The notes: generated from the letters alone by a model not told the origin. Counted from the first letter of the stretch, positions 18,360-27,468 are shown. The stretch: 64,000 nt of DNA from Tectiglobus sp965223355 (GCA_965223355.1 CBDCWE010000003.1:4588001-4652000); one strand, 5' to 3'. Numbers and translations: made by a program.

Positions 18360-18753
18360 TCCTTTGCTTGCTGGCTCTTGGGCAGCGTGTCAGGACGTTG
18401 GCGGTCTTGTGCACCCAGCAGCGTTGCGCGACCGTTTTCAGCCAGATCTCGCCGAGTGCCTTGCAGACGCCAAGTACCCCGTCAGCGGCGGCACCCTGGT
18501 TGCGGACACGAGGCTGCCTGACGGCAACGGCGCCGATACCAGTCATCACCTGTCGCTCTGGCAGATGACCATGGCGTACAATCCTTTGATATCCGTCGGC
18601 GGTTTTGAGGTCGGAGAATTGGTCCAGGAACCCAGCAACCTCCGCTTCCACCGCTTGAGCCAGTAGAATGCGGGCGCCTTCACGTAAAATATCGGTGAGC
18701 GTGACTTTAAAGCTTCCTGGCTGAAGCAATTTTGAAACGTTATCATTGGACAC
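18360..18753 (-). pseudogene. IS256-family transposase, internally deleted fragment
   Basis: Read in reverse from GTG 18753 the frame starts VSNDNVSKLLQPGSF and has the IS256 N-terminal run ARILLAQAVEAEVAGFLDQF, then RIVRHGHLPERQVMTGIG and VAVRQPRVRNQ. It then jumps directly to VLGVCKALGEIWLKTVAQ and RCWVHKTANVL, a region normally about 150 residues further on. The middle, including the first catalytic aspartates, is missing, and the C-terminus is cut off at repeat A4. This is a non-functional remnant produced by an internal deletion plus 3' truncation. The longer frame to 18798 adds only untypical residues. Confidence 0.88.
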
Positions 18754-19016
18754 GGCATATCGCTCCTTTGCAGAAATGAGGTCGTCAAGCAACCTCATGA
18801 TATGCCGCCGTCACCGAGAAAAGCCGTCACCAAATTTTGCGTATAACTCTGCCTTGATTTAGGAGATGGTCTCTTGCCTTGCACCTGCTCGCAGCAATAT
18901 TCTTAGTCTGTTAGCAGACGAAGTCGCCAAACGAATATGATGTATTCGGGCCGTTTGAAGTACCGCGCGTTGAAAGCCGGAGAGCCCGATTTACACCACC
19001 ACCCGGGACGCTATCG

Positions 19017-19871
19017 ATGCACAGCCTCATTACTCCTGACGGTGAGATCATCAGCGCCAGCCCTGACGTGCTGCGCCGCCGGTTCGGCAACGTTGTTTCT
19101 GATGCCGCTCTGGCCGGGTTCGCCATTCGCAATCTGGGTTACGCCGGCGTGGCGTGCGATCGCCAATCGCTTGCGCTGCGCATAACGCCCTCCCGCCTGA
19201 AACTTGCTGCGTTGCAGTGTCTGCACCGTGTCCTTGGCGAGCTTGCGCCCCGGCGCGTGTCGATATCTTGGTATGATGGGGCTTGGCATCATGAAGTGCT
19301 GCCCGGAGTAGTGGCAGCACGTTCGCGTTTGGGGCACCTCATTGCCAGTGCGCGCAAAGACGCCGGCCCCGCCAAATACATCGTCGAGCCGCGGGCGCTT
19401 TCATCCCTGCCGATGCAACACCCCTTCGCCGAGCTTGTTGGGCTTTGGCGCGCCCAGTCCAACCAGATCGATTTCGGCGCTCACCGGCACATTCTGGACG
19501 GGTCGATTGCGGGTCGCTACTCACTGATCGGCGTCGAACGAGCATCGGGGCAGGCCTACTTCCACCGGATCGGGCCTGGCTACGCGCTTTACAATCACGG
19601 CAGGGCGGAACGGCTGGCGGGCCTGCGGGTCGATGACCAACCGGATATCGTCTACGGGCGTGCCGTGTCCAACTGCTATCGGGTTGCCGCGGCCAGTGTC
19701 GCTCCGCAGATCAACGATGTCGACACCTACATCGTCGACCCAGCTGCCAACCGCGTCAGGCGCGGACGTTACCAACGCCTGGCGCTTCCCCTACCCTCGA
19801 GCGAAAACACCGCTTGGGTGCTAAGCGCGACGCTGCTCAGCGACAGTATCGACTTGCGCGCGCAGCTCTAG
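19017..19871 (+). CDS. Hypothetical protein with a PAS-like C-terminal half
   Basis: This 284-residue soluble protein has no signal peptide or membrane segment. The N-terminal part (MHSLITPDGEIISASPDVLR) is not recognised. The C-terminal half (about 130-270), with LVGLWRAQSNQ, SLIGVERASGQAYFHRIG and NCYRVAAASVAPQINDVDTY, resembles the strand-rich PAS-like domains of small alphaproteobacterial sensors, but this is by eye only. It converges with the GNAT-like gene and the two overlap by 51 bases at their 3' ends. It sits in an island bounded by transposase fragments and repeats A4 and A5. Confidence 0.6.
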   Translation: MHSLITPDGEIISASPDVLRRRFGNVVSDAALAGFAIRNLGYAGVACDRQSLALRITPSRLKLAALQCLHRVLGELAPRRVSISWYDGAWHHEVLPGVVAARSRLGHLIASARKDAGPAKYIVEPRALSSLPMQHPFAELVGLWRAQSNQIDFGAHRHILDGSIAGRYSLIGVERASGQAYFHRIGPGYALYNHGRAERLAGLRVDDQPDIVYGRAVSNCYRVAAASVAPQINDVDTYIVDPAANRVRRGRYQRLALPLPSSENTAWVLSATLLSDSIDLRAQL

Positions 19872-20633
19872 AAGCAGCTTCACTAATTCATCAACCAACT
19901 GCATTGCCGAGTTGTAGGCGATCGCAAACTCCAGATCACCATCCGGCTTGGTTGGGCAATTCGTGATGGTTGCGCCCGGCGTCAGGACCTGATGCATGCC
20001 GGTGCGACCGTGAAAGTCCTTCGCCATGTTGGCGGCTGATATCAGTCCAACCAACGTCTCAAAGCCCCAACGGCCCAGCGCGACCGCCCGCGTGATGCTT
20101 GTAATCAGACGAACGCGGCCGCGGCCGCGGTAATCGGGATGGCACCAAAGACTGCCAATGTAAGCACACCGTCCGGCGATCTCCGCGGCTTCCGACGCAT
20201 GAACCGTGCACCGTTCGCCAGCCGCACGGGCAGGGGCAGGATCGGCATAGAACATGCGCAGGCTCTGCGCTTCATCCCTGAAATTCGTCTCGTACCATTC
20301 ATAGAGGCGCACGGCGTGAGCGGTGACGGCGCGCCCGCCCGTATCGCGCCCAATCACAACAATGCCATTGTCATCACTCACGCCGCCAATGTCGTGGCGA
20401 TAAGCGGTGTGCATTTCAAACCAGCTGTCCCGATTGGCGGCGTTGACGACCATCAGCTCTTCGAAGGTGCCGAACGTCATTCGCACCCCGTGCGATGCCA
20501 TCGCGTCAACGGCCGCGACGATCACCATGCCCAGCAACTCGCGCGGCTCGTGAACAATATCGAGGCCTTCCAACAGCGATGGGGAAAAGCGGGACTCTGC
20601 TTGGCGAGTATTCGGCTGCTGTGACGCAAACAT
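19821..20633 (-). CDS. GNAT-like acyltransferase, possibly autoinducer-synthase-like
   Basis: The 270-residue product contains IGSLWCHPDYRGRGRVRLIT, which resembles the acyl-CoA pyrophosphate-binding RxxGxG/A motif of GNAT folds, preceded by strand-rich MTFGTFEELMVVNAANRD and GIVVIGRDTGGRAVTAHAVR. The second half of the motif is altered, so catalysis is uncertain. It is divergent from the XRE regulator (147 bases between starts) and convergent with the PAS-like gene, suggesting a regulated three-gene unit. A LuxI-like signal synthase is possible but not supported by any decisive residue. Confidence 0.6.
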   Translation of the reverse strand: MFASQQPNTRQAESRFSPSLLEGLDIVHEPRELLGMVIVAAVDAMASHGVRMTFGTFEELMVVNAANRDSWFEMHTAYRHDIGGVSDDNGIVVIGRDTGGRAVTAHAVRLYEWYETNFRDEAQSLRMFYADPAPARAAGERCTVHASEAAEIAGRCAYIGSLWCHPDYRGRGRVRLITSITRAVALGRWGFETLVGLISAANMAKDFHGRTGMHQVLTPGATITNCPTKPDGDLEFAIAYNSAMQLVDELVKLLLELRAQVDTVAEQRRA

Positions 20634-20780
20634 ATAAATGGCTCCATCGTTTGGGTTTGGACGGAGCCAGCCTGTTCTCTTTGGGGTTGATTCTCCAGTT
20701 CGAGATGTTGCTTTTCCTCAGTGAGCACCTAACATCAAAGGCGAGATGCTATAATTGAGTTGTATTGAAAGTGGATCGCG

Positions 20781-21209
20781 GTGTTTGAAGAGGAAGGATC
20801 CCACACGGGACAAGGGGCGAGACGGGCGGGTGAACTCGATAACCTGATTGGCGCCCGGCTCCGCGCAAGACGACTGCTTGTCAAACTCAAGCAACACCAA
20901 GTAGCAAACCGCGTCGGGATCTCGCCGCAGCAATACTTCAAGTACGAAGCCGGCATCTCCAGACTGACAGTCGCACGACTGATCGCAATCGCCGACGTGA
21001 TGGGTGCTCCGGTTGCCTCATTTCTCGAAGGGCTTGGCAGCCACACCGAAACCGGCGGGATCTATGGCGACCTGTTGGCCGATCCTGACTGTGTCGAAAT
21101 GCTCGCCATCCTACAATCTTGCAAAACGGCTTACGCACGGGCAGGCATTCTGGCCATCGCACGACAACTCGCTGATTTCGAGGATGGTATTGCAGAACAG
21201 AGCGCCTAG
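20781..21209 (+). CDS. XRE-family helix-turn-helix regulator
   Basis: The 142-residue protein carries an N-terminal HTH_3/XRE domain at about 22-78: IGARLRARRLLVKLKQHQVA, NRVGISPQQYFKYEAGISRL, TVARLIAIADVMGAP. The C-terminal 60 residues are helical (MLAILQSCKTAYARAGILAI) and may dimerise. This type is common in alphaproteobacteria and often represses its neighbour. GTG 20781 is the likely start. The gene is divergent from the GNAT-like gene, which it may control. The stop TAG at 21207-21209 lies in the CTAG of repeat A5. Confidence 0.85.
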   Translation: MFEEEGSHTGQGARRAGELDNLIGARLRARRLLVKLKQHQVANRVGISPQQYFKYEAGISRLTVARLIAIADVMGAPVASFLEGLGSHTETGGIYGDLLADPDCVEMLAILQSCKTAYARAGILAIARQLADFEDGIAEQSA

Positions 21210-21344
21210 ATCATCGTGTTTTAAGTTGGAACCGCTATTGCGGTTCCAACTTAAAACACAAAGATGATCGCCACTTTAGAGGCGAGCAACTTTCTGCCTT
21301 TATTCGGGATCGTTCCGCTTCCGAATAAAGGCAGGTTGCTCTAG
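21206..21344 (-). repeat. Family A two-hairpin repeat, copy A5
   Basis: CTAG at both ends, in reverse orientation. Hairpin 2 carries the compensated pair GTGTTTTAAG with CTTAAAACAC. Its left CTAG ends the XRE gene; its right CTAG ends the truncated IS1182 transposase. Confidence 0.93.
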
Positions 21345-22183
21345 CGAAACTCTGAGCGCTTGTTCTTGCGCATGATGCGGCTGTCGGCATCGCTCAGATT
21401 GGTCTGGCGGTCGTTGCCGGGCGTGCTACTCGGCGGCTTTGGCGGACGTCCGGAACCACCGTGATCACGGTGCCTTGCAAGCTTTTCCTGATACGCCGGT
21501 TCAGCGGCTTCCGCCTCCGCCTTGGCTTCTGCCTCAAGACGTTCGATCGCAGCATCCATCTTGGCTTTGAGCACTTCGCGCCGGGCAATCTCGTCCGGCA
21601 GAGACTGCAGGTCGTCGTCACCGCTCACATCGGCGTTCTCCGCCTTCGCCACCAGTTCACTGATGTCGGCTGTCAATTTATCGCGCAATGCCTTCGCCCG
21701 GTCGTAGCGCACGCTCTTGTGCTTCGAGGCGTTTGCATCGATCTTAGTGCCATCGACGCTGACCGTGCCAACCTTGAGCAACTTGAGCTCGCGGGCAAGC
21801 AGCAGCACTTCGACAAACGCCGCCTTGAAGGCTGCTTCATTGCGCCGGCGAAACACCGCGATCGTGTCGTGGTCGGGATGCGTGTTGGCAGCAACGAAGC
21901 GCACCGCGACATCACGGTAGCTTGCCCGCTCGATGCGGCGCGACGAAGTGATGCCATTGGCGTAGCAGTAGATCAGCAGTGCCAGCAGCATGCGCGGATC
22001 GTACTGCGGCGAGCCGCTGCCGCGCGTATTGATCGCGAACGCGCTCATGTCGACGCGCTGGACGGCCTCTATAACGAAGTGGCAAAGATCATCTTCCGGC
22101 ACCCAGTCGCGCATGTCGGACGGCAAAAGGAACGTCTGGCGCGGTCCGCGTTCACGAATCGGGTCATACGCAATGCGTTTAAC
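21341..22183 (-). pseudogene. IS1182-family transposase, C-terminally truncated
   Basis: Read in reverse, the frame shows VKRIAYDPIRERGPRQTFLL, PEDDLCHFVIEAVQRVDMS, PRMLLALLIYCYANGITSSR and TVSVDGTKIDANASKHKS, the N-terminal half of IS1182-type transposases with the first catalytic aspartate (SVDGTKI). It then stops at ADSRIMRKNKRSEFR, where intact members continue into the catalytic C-terminal part. The stop codon is the CTAG of repeat A5. No start is obvious; the frame is open to about 22183 with conserved residues. It is a dead fragment. Confidence 0.9.
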
Positions 22184-22237
22184 TGATTTGCTAGCTAAAG
22201 TCCGACAGACTGATAGGCGAGGTTTTTCAGTAAAGTG

Positions 22238-22879
22238 CTACAGCGTTGACTGCAGCGTGCGCACAAAGTCGGCCAGGCCGACATTGCGGTCCTTGCGCGT
22301 GCGCTCAGCGATCAGGATCGCGCGAACCGCCTCGGTGCTGCGGGCAATGTCATCGTTGATAATGACGTAGTCGTATTCGCCCCAGTGGCTGAGTTCTTCG
22401 GCGGCGCGCGCCATGCGCTGGGCGACCACCGGTGCACTGTCCTGGGCGCGATCACGCAGGCGCTGCTCAAGTGTCGGTCCCGACGGCGGCAGCACGAACA
22501 CCCTGACAAGATCTTGCGGAATTTGCTCGGCGAGCTGTTGGGCACCCTGCCAGTCGATGTCGAACAGCACGTCGTGTCCGCCCGCGAGCAGATCCTCGAC
22601 CGCCTGGCGCGGGGTCCCGTAGAGATTGCCGAACACTTCGGCCCACTCGAGAAGTTCACCGCCATCGCGCCGGCGCAGAAATTCGTCGCGGTCGATGAAC
22701 CAATAGTCCTTACCATCGATCTCACCGTCACGCCGCGGTCTGGTGGTGACGGAGATGGACAGGCGCAGGTTGTCATCGCTCTGAAGCAACCGACGCGCCA
22801 GCGTCGTCTTGCCGGCACCGGATGGTGAGGACAGAAGCAGTATCAGGGCACGGCGTTCGGGCGGCTTGGGCGTGGTCAT
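22238..22879 (-). CDS. gmk: Guanylate kinase
   Basis: Phosphorylates GMP to GDP. The 213 residues include the P-loop LLSSPSGAGKTTLARRL, the GMP-binding SVTTRPRRDGEIDGKDYWF, EWAEVFGNLYGTPRQAVED, DVLFDIDWQGAQQL and FVLPPSGPTLEQRL. It is complete and of normal length. It lies 12 bases after yicC on the same strand, the conserved alphaproteobacterial order mltG-yicC-gmk, so it is probably translated from one message with yicC. Confidence 0.97.
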   Translation of the reverse strand: MTTPKPPERRALILLLSSPSGAGKTTLARRLLQSDDNLRLSISVTTRPRRDGEIDGKDYWFIDRDEFLRRRDGGELLEWAEVFGNLYGTPRQAVEDLLAGGHDVLFDIDWQGAQQLAEQIPQDLVRVFVLPPSGPTLEQRLRDRAQDSAPVVAQRMARAAEELSHWGEYDYVIINDDIARSTEAVRAILIAERTRKDRNVGLADFVRTLQSTL

Positions 22880-22891
22880 GAGATCGCTACG

Positions 22892-23782
22892 CTATTCGAT
22901 ATTTTGGACCTGTTCGCGAAGCTGGTCGATTGCCGTCTTCATTTGCAGTCCAATGCGGGTGATATCGATGTGGTTTGATTTTGAACACAGCGTGTTGGCC
23001 TCGCGGTTCAATTCTTGCACCAGAAATTCGAGTTTGCGCCCCGCCGGTGACCCGGTGGCGAGGATCTCGCGGGCCGCCGCGACATGGGCGGTGAGGCGGT
23101 CCAGTTCCTCGGCAATGTCTGCCTTGGTGGCCAGCAGGACGGCTTCCTGATGCAGGCGATCGGCGTTGAGTTGTAGATCGGGATCGCCGGTGAGCCGGGC
23201 AATCTGGCCGCGCAGCTTTTCGCCAATTGCCTGCGGTGTGCGGACCTCGGACGTCTGCGCCTCACGGGTCAGGCATGCGACTTCATCGACATAGCGAGCG
23301 AGGTTGCCCGCGAGCACCTTGCCCTCGGCAGCGCGCGCCGATTGCAGGCTGGCAACGGCGGTGCGCAGATCGCCAAGGATGGCCTCGGTGCGCCGCTGGC
23401 GGGTGGTCTCATCGTCGGCGGCCTCGGTTGCCTCCAGGACACCGCGGGCGTTCAGGATGGCGTCAACGGTGATGCCGGGTGAGCCAACTCGGGTGTTGAT
23501 CTGCTCGGCCGCGCGCACGACCTGTTCGAGATTTTCCTGGTTGATCTGAATTGACGTGCGCAGGCTGCGCGATTGGAAATTGAGGGTGGCGGAGACATTG
23601 CCGCGGGCCAGGCCGTGCGCGATTTCGCCACGCGCCTTTTGCTCCATCGCCTCCATGCCCGGGGGCAGGCGCAAGCGGATGTCAAGGCCGCGGCCGTTGA
23701 CGCTGCGCAGCTCCCAGTACCAGCGCTCGTCGTCCAATTGACCTTGCGTTCGCGCAAATCCGGTCATGCTGTTGATTGCCAT
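22892..23782 (-). CDS. yicC: YicC family endoribonuclease-like protein
   Basis: YicC-family proteins are RNA-cleaving or stress-related proteins that take part in mRNA/sRNA turnover in E. coli. The 296-residue product starts AINSMTGFARTQG, includes WELRSVNGRGLDIRLRLPPG and ARGNVSATLNFQ, and ends with the conserved GRKLEFLVQELNREANTLCSK and SNHIDITRIGLQMKTAIDQL. ATG 23782 is chosen because the conserved family N-terminus begins there; the frame continues upstream without conserved sequence. It is co-directional with gmk, 12 bases apart. Confidence 0.93.
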   Translation of the reverse strand: MAINSMTGFARTQGQLDDERWYWELRSVNGRGLDIRLRLPPGMEAMEQKARGEIAHGLARGNVSATLNFQSRSLRTSIQINQENLEQVVRAAEQINTRVGSPGITVDAILNARGVLEATEAADDETTRQRRTEAILGDLRTAVASLQSARAAEGKVLAGNLARYVDEVACLTREAQTSEVRTPQAIGEKLRGQIARLTGDPDLQLNADRLHQEAVLLATKADIAEELDRLTAHVAAAREILATGSPAGRKLEFLVQELNREANTLCSKSNHIDITRIGLQMKTAIDQLREQVQNIE

Positions 23783-24085
23783 CGCGCACCCACTCTCGGC
23801 GTCAATCACACCGCCTCGATGATCAAGATCATTGCCGCCTCAGGCCGGTCTGTCGCGCCGGCCCACCGCCTCGCCCCGGCCGCGCGCACCGGCGTGCCAC
23901 TGCCTGCCAGCGGTACGGCGCCAGCCAACTCAAGGTACGCCGATCGCCGCTGTGGATGCGAGCACCGTTCTGGGCCCTGTTCGGCATCGTCCTGATTCCG
24001 AATTAAAGGCTGGTTGCTCTATAGATCATCGCGGCCCCGGTTGGAAGTGCACGCGAGCACGCCGCCGCGACGCGCAACGCTGTTC
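23783..24085. other. Non-coding spacer with joined family A ends
   Basis: No gene is visible. At 23980-24030 a decayed family A hairpin-1 arm ending ggttgctcta is followed directly by tagatcatcg, which is the other terminus of the family, as if two copies met here with most of both lost. Confidence 0.55.
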
Positions 24086-24221
24086 GATCATCGTGCTTTC
24101 AGTTGGAACCGCTATTGCGGTTCCAACTGAAAGCACAAAGATGATCGCCACTTAAGAGGCGAGCAACTTTCTGCCTTTATTCGGGATCGGAACGATCTCG
24201 AATAAAGGCAGGTTGCTCTAG
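24086..24221 (-). repeat. Family A two-hairpin repeat, copy A6
   Basis: Right end CTAG intact; left end lacks its CTA (cgatcatcg). Hairpin 2 carries the compensated pair CTTTCAGTTGG with CCAACTGAAAG, as in A3. Loop of hairpin 1 slightly changed (aacgatctcg). Confidence 0.9.
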
Positions 24222-24454
24222 CGCGATACCAATGCAACACCTCAACGGTTGTCGGTTCGCGGCGTCCCGGGTCCAATCATGACATCGTGCGCGCGCTTTG
24301 AGCGGGATGGTTCGGGTTCGGTCGGCAAGGCCGGAGCAGGTTGCTCCCGGGCGATTGGGCGGCTGTGATCCGGTTCGCCATCACCCGGCTGCGGCAACGG
24401 GTTGGGCCAATCCGCGCCGTGCCGTCGCGCCGGTCTGGCGCCGGTCGGTGCTGC

Positions 24455-25762
24455 TCATCGGCGCGGACGGCGACTTGGCAGCGGCGTCCCGTCGGGAGCT
24501 TGGAGTACGGGTTGTGTGGCCGCTTCGGCCGGTTTTGCCGTTTCCGAGGTATTGGCCGCGGCCGCTGGCGATGTTGCCGCAACGGCGGCCTGTTGTGCCG
24601 CCCTTTGCTGTTGGACCTTGCGAATGCGTTTCTCGATCTTGCGCCATTCGGCAACGGCACGATTGTGCTGCTCGACGGTTTCGGAAAAGACATGGCCACC
24701 GCGGCCGTCGGCGACAAAGTAGAGATCGCGGGTTGGCGCCGGATTGAGCGCTGCCTTGAGCGATGCCCGCCCGGGATTGCAGATCGGCGTCGGCGGAAGT
24801 CCGTCGATCTGGTAGGTGTTGTGTGAGGTCTTTTTCTGAATGTCGGAGCGATAAATGGTACTGCCCCATGCGACCTTGGTGCCGAACTTGCCATAGAGGA
24901 TCGTCGGGTCGGATTGCAGCCGCATGCCCTTGCGCAGGCGGTTGACGAACACACCCGCAATCCGAGCCGGGTCATCGTTCGGACCGGTTTCCTTTTCGAT
25001 GATGGATGCCAGGATCAGCGCCTCGCTGATGTCCTTGTAGGGCAGGTTCGGTTGGCGCTCGGACCAGATATCGCGCAAATATTTGCGCTGTTCCTTGGCC
25101 ATGATTTGCAGAATGTCCTGGCGGGTCGCACTGCGCCGCACGCGGTAGGTGTCCGGCATCAGGAAGCCTTCGGGCGGGACCTCGACGATGTCGCCGGTCA
25201 GTGACGTGTTTTGGCGCAGGCGGGTGACGATTTGATAGCTGGTCAAACCCTCTGGAATTGAAATGGAGATAAGATCCGACTTGCCGCTGCGGATCAAATT
25301 GGCTACTTCGCGCACACTCGCGCCCGACTTGATGCGGTAATCGCCCGCCTTGAGCGGCGCGGGTTTGCGCCTGTGGAGACGCTCCCAGACACGATAGGAA
25401 AGCTGGTGTGCCAGGAACAGGTGGCGGCTGACAATCGCGCCCTTCTGCTCAAGGATTTCGGCAATCGCACGCTCGCCCTTCCCGGGTGAGATCGTGATCA
25501 GTTCGTCTTGGGTCAGCGGGCCGGCGACCGTGACCTGATGGTTGAACCAGGCAAGGCCGCCTGCGACCATCAGCATCACGAACAGCAAGGTTGTCAGAAC
25601 ACCGTTAAGCCAGCGCATCATCGGACTCATCGCTCGTGTTTTTCTGCGCCGCCCGCCCGGTGGTCGCGTTGGCGCCCGGGTCGGCTCGATCGCCTCCATC
25701 GGGCTGATCGGCCGGAGGCTCGGCAAATTGCGGAACTCGTGCTCGTGATGATGTCGCTGCAT
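24455..25762 (-). CDS. mltG: Endolytic murein transglycosylase MltG
   Basis: Membrane-anchored lytic transglycosylase that cuts nascent glycan strands. The product (435 residues) has a basic cytoplasmic N-terminus, one membrane helix (VLTTLLFVMLMVAGGLAWF), a LysM-like part (ISIPEGLTSYQIVTRLRQ), and the YceG/MltG domain with PEGFLMPDTYRV, the catalytic glutamate in LASIIEKETG, NRLRKGMRLQSDPTILYG and SHNTYQIDGLPPTPICNPG. A low-complexity Ala/Pro/Arg tail follows, so the C-terminal 60 residues are probably disordered. The start could also be at 25699. In alphaproteobacteria it normally follows fabF, as here. Confidence 0.94.
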   Translation of the reverse strand: MQRHHHEHEFRNLPSLRPISPMEAIEPTRAPTRPPGGRRRKTRAMSPMMRWLNGVLTTLLFVMLMVAGGLAWFNHQVTVAGPLTQDELITISPGKGERAIAEILEQKGAIVSRHLFLAHQLSYRVWERLHRRKPAPLKAGDYRIKSGASVREVANLIRSGKSDLISISIPEGLTSYQIVTRLRQNTSLTGDIVEVPPEGFLMPDTYRVRRSATRQDILQIMAKEQRKYLRDIWSERQPNLPYKDISEALILASIIEKETGPNDDPARIAGVFVNRLRKGMRLQSDPTILYGKFGTKVAWGSTIYRSDIQKKTSHNTYQIDGLPPTPICNPGRASLKAALNPAPTRDLYFVADGRGGHVFSETVEQHNRAVAEWRKIEKRIRKVQQQRAAQQAAVAATSPAAAANTSETAKPAEAATQPVLQAPDGTPLPSRRPRR

Positions 25763-25862
25763 CGCGCTATTACCCTGAATGAGTCGTTTACGCGAACAAT
25801 GATGCGAAAGTCCTCAACCCCGTTTCGGGCTTCGCAAACTGAATATAGAATTCGACGCGACA

Positions 25863-26008
25863 CTAGAGCAACCTGCCCCTATTCGAAATCGTTGCGATCC
25901 CGAACTAAGGGCAGGTTGCTCGATTCTAAAGTTGCGATAGGGGCGATCATCTTTGTGCCTTGACTTGGAACCGCAACGGCGATTCTGACTTAAGGCACGA
26001 TGATCTAG
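25863..26008 (+). repeat. Family A two-hairpin repeat, copy A7 (diverged)
   Basis: CTAG termini kept, but hairpin 1 is altered (cctgcccctattcgaaatc... gaactaagggcagg) and hairpin 2 is imperfect (gacttggaaccgcaacggcgattctgactt). An extra gataggggc block sits between the arms. It is the oldest-looking full copy in the window. Confidence 0.85.
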
Positions 26009-26087
26009 CGAAAAATGTGGCAAAAGCAGGCACTTGCCTCGATTGTTGATGCACTGCTTGCCGGCCGTTGGGGATTTGGCAATCAGC

Positions 26088-27356
26088 CTATCCGACACGA
26101 CGCATGATCAGCGACGCATTGGTGCCACCAAACCCGAACGAGTTCGACAGAATCGTATCAATCTGCATGTTTTTGGCGGTGTGGGGGACCAGATCAATCT
26201 CGGTTTCCACGGATGGATTGTCGAGATTCAGGGTCGGCGGGGCGATGTTGTCGCGAAGAGCCAAAATCGAGAAGATCGCCTCGACCGAGCCTGCAGCGCC
26301 CAACAGATGGCCGATCGCCGACTTCGTCGACGACATCGCCAGATTGGCAGCGCGATTGCCAAACAAGCGTTCAACGGCGCCAAGTTCGATCTCATCGCCC
26401 ATCGGCGTCGATGTGCCGTGGGCATTGATGTAGTCAATCTCGTCCACCGCGATCCCGGCGCGTTTGATCGCCGCCTGCATGCAGCGATAGGCCCCGTCGC
26501 CATCGGCGGCGGGGGCGGTGATGTGATAGGCATCACCGGACAGGCCGTAACCGATCACCTCGGCATAAATCTTGGCGCCGCGGGCCCTGGCGCGCTCATA
26601 CTCCTCCAACACCACGACCCCCGCACCCTCGCCCATCACAAAGCCGTCGCGGCCTTCATCATAGGGCCGCGAGGCCTTGGTCGGGGTATCGTTGTAAGAC
26701 GTCGACAGCGCGCGACAGGCGGCAAAACCGGCCAGGGCGATGCGGCAAATCGGGCTTTCCGTGCCGCCGGCGACCATGACGTCGGCATCACCCAGCGCAA
26801 CCAGACGGGCGGCATCGCCAATCGCATGTGCGCCGGTCGAACAGGCGGTCACAACCGCATGGTTGGGGCCCTTCAAACGGTGTTTGATCGAGACATAGCC
26901 GGAGGCAAGGTTAATCAGTCGACCGGGGATAAAGAACGGGCTGACCCGGCGCGGGCCCTTGCTGTCGAGCAGTAGTGACGTCTCGGCGATGCCCTGCAAA
27001 CCACCAATGCCCGAACCGATCAGAACGCCGGTCATTTCCCGTTCTTCATCGGTTGTCACAATGTCGCCGGCATCGGCAATGGCCTGATCGGCGGCAGCAA
27101 TGGCATAGACGATAAAATCATCGACCTTGCGCTGCTCCTTTGGTTCCATCCAATCGCTGGGATTGAAGGTTCCGTTGGCGCCGTCACCGCGCGGAATAAA
27201 CGCTGCGATCTGAGCCGAAAGGTCGGAGACTTCGAACTCCTCGACGCGGCGCGCGCCACTGCGGCCCTCCAGTAATGCCTGCCAGGTCGTCTCGATGCCG
27301 CAACCCAGAGGCGTGACCAATCCAAGGCCGGTTACTACCACACGTCGCATCGCCAT
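26088..27356 (-). CDS. fabF: 3-oxoacyl-ACP synthase II
   Basis: KAS II condenses malonyl-ACP with acyl-ACP in fatty-acid elongation. The 422-residue product has RVVVTGLGLVTPLGCG, the active-site cysteine in VVTACSTGAHAIGDAA, the first histidine in NAHGTSTPMGD, the second in STKSAIGHLLGAAG and the terminal NSFGFGGTNASLIM. All three catalytic residues are present. The start ATG is at 27356 or 27350. Order fabD-fabG-acpP-fabF is on one strand. Confidence 0.97.
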   Translation of the reverse strand: MAMRRVVVTGLGLVTPLGCGIETTWQALLEGRSGARRVEEFEVSDLSAQIAAFIPRGDGANGTFNPSDWMEPKEQRKVDDFIVYAIAAADQAIADAGDIVTTDEEREMTGVLIGSGIGGLQGIAETSLLLDSKGPRRVSPFFIPGRLINLASGYVSIKHRLKGPNHAVVTACSTGAHAIGDAARLVALGDADVMVAGGTESPICRIALAGFAACRALSTSYNDTPTKASRPYDEGRDGFVMGEGAGVVVLEEYERARARGAKIYAEVIGYGLSGDAYHITAPAADGDGAYRCMQAAIKRAGIAVDEIDYINAHGTSTPMGDEIELGAVERLFGNRAANLAMSSTKSAIGHLLGAAGSVEAIFSILALRDNIAPPTLNLDNPSVETEIDLVPHTAKNMQIDTILSNSFGFGGTNASLIMRRVG

Positions 27357-27468
27357 TCCGGATCACTGATTGTGCGCAGGGCAAGCCACCGCTGCGCCGC
27401 TGAACTGACGCCGCCCGGTCGACGAGCGGGCGGCACCGAACCAAGGTGAAGCCGAGCGCTCGCTCACA

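Noticed and set aside
24298..24826. Forward frames opposite the end of mltG
   Set aside because: Overlap the Ala/Pro-rich tail of mltG in antisense; no conserved motifs.
27411..27434. GC-rich stem (gccgcccg/cgggcggc) after acpP as a terminator
   Set aside because: Long loop and no U tract; too weak to claim.
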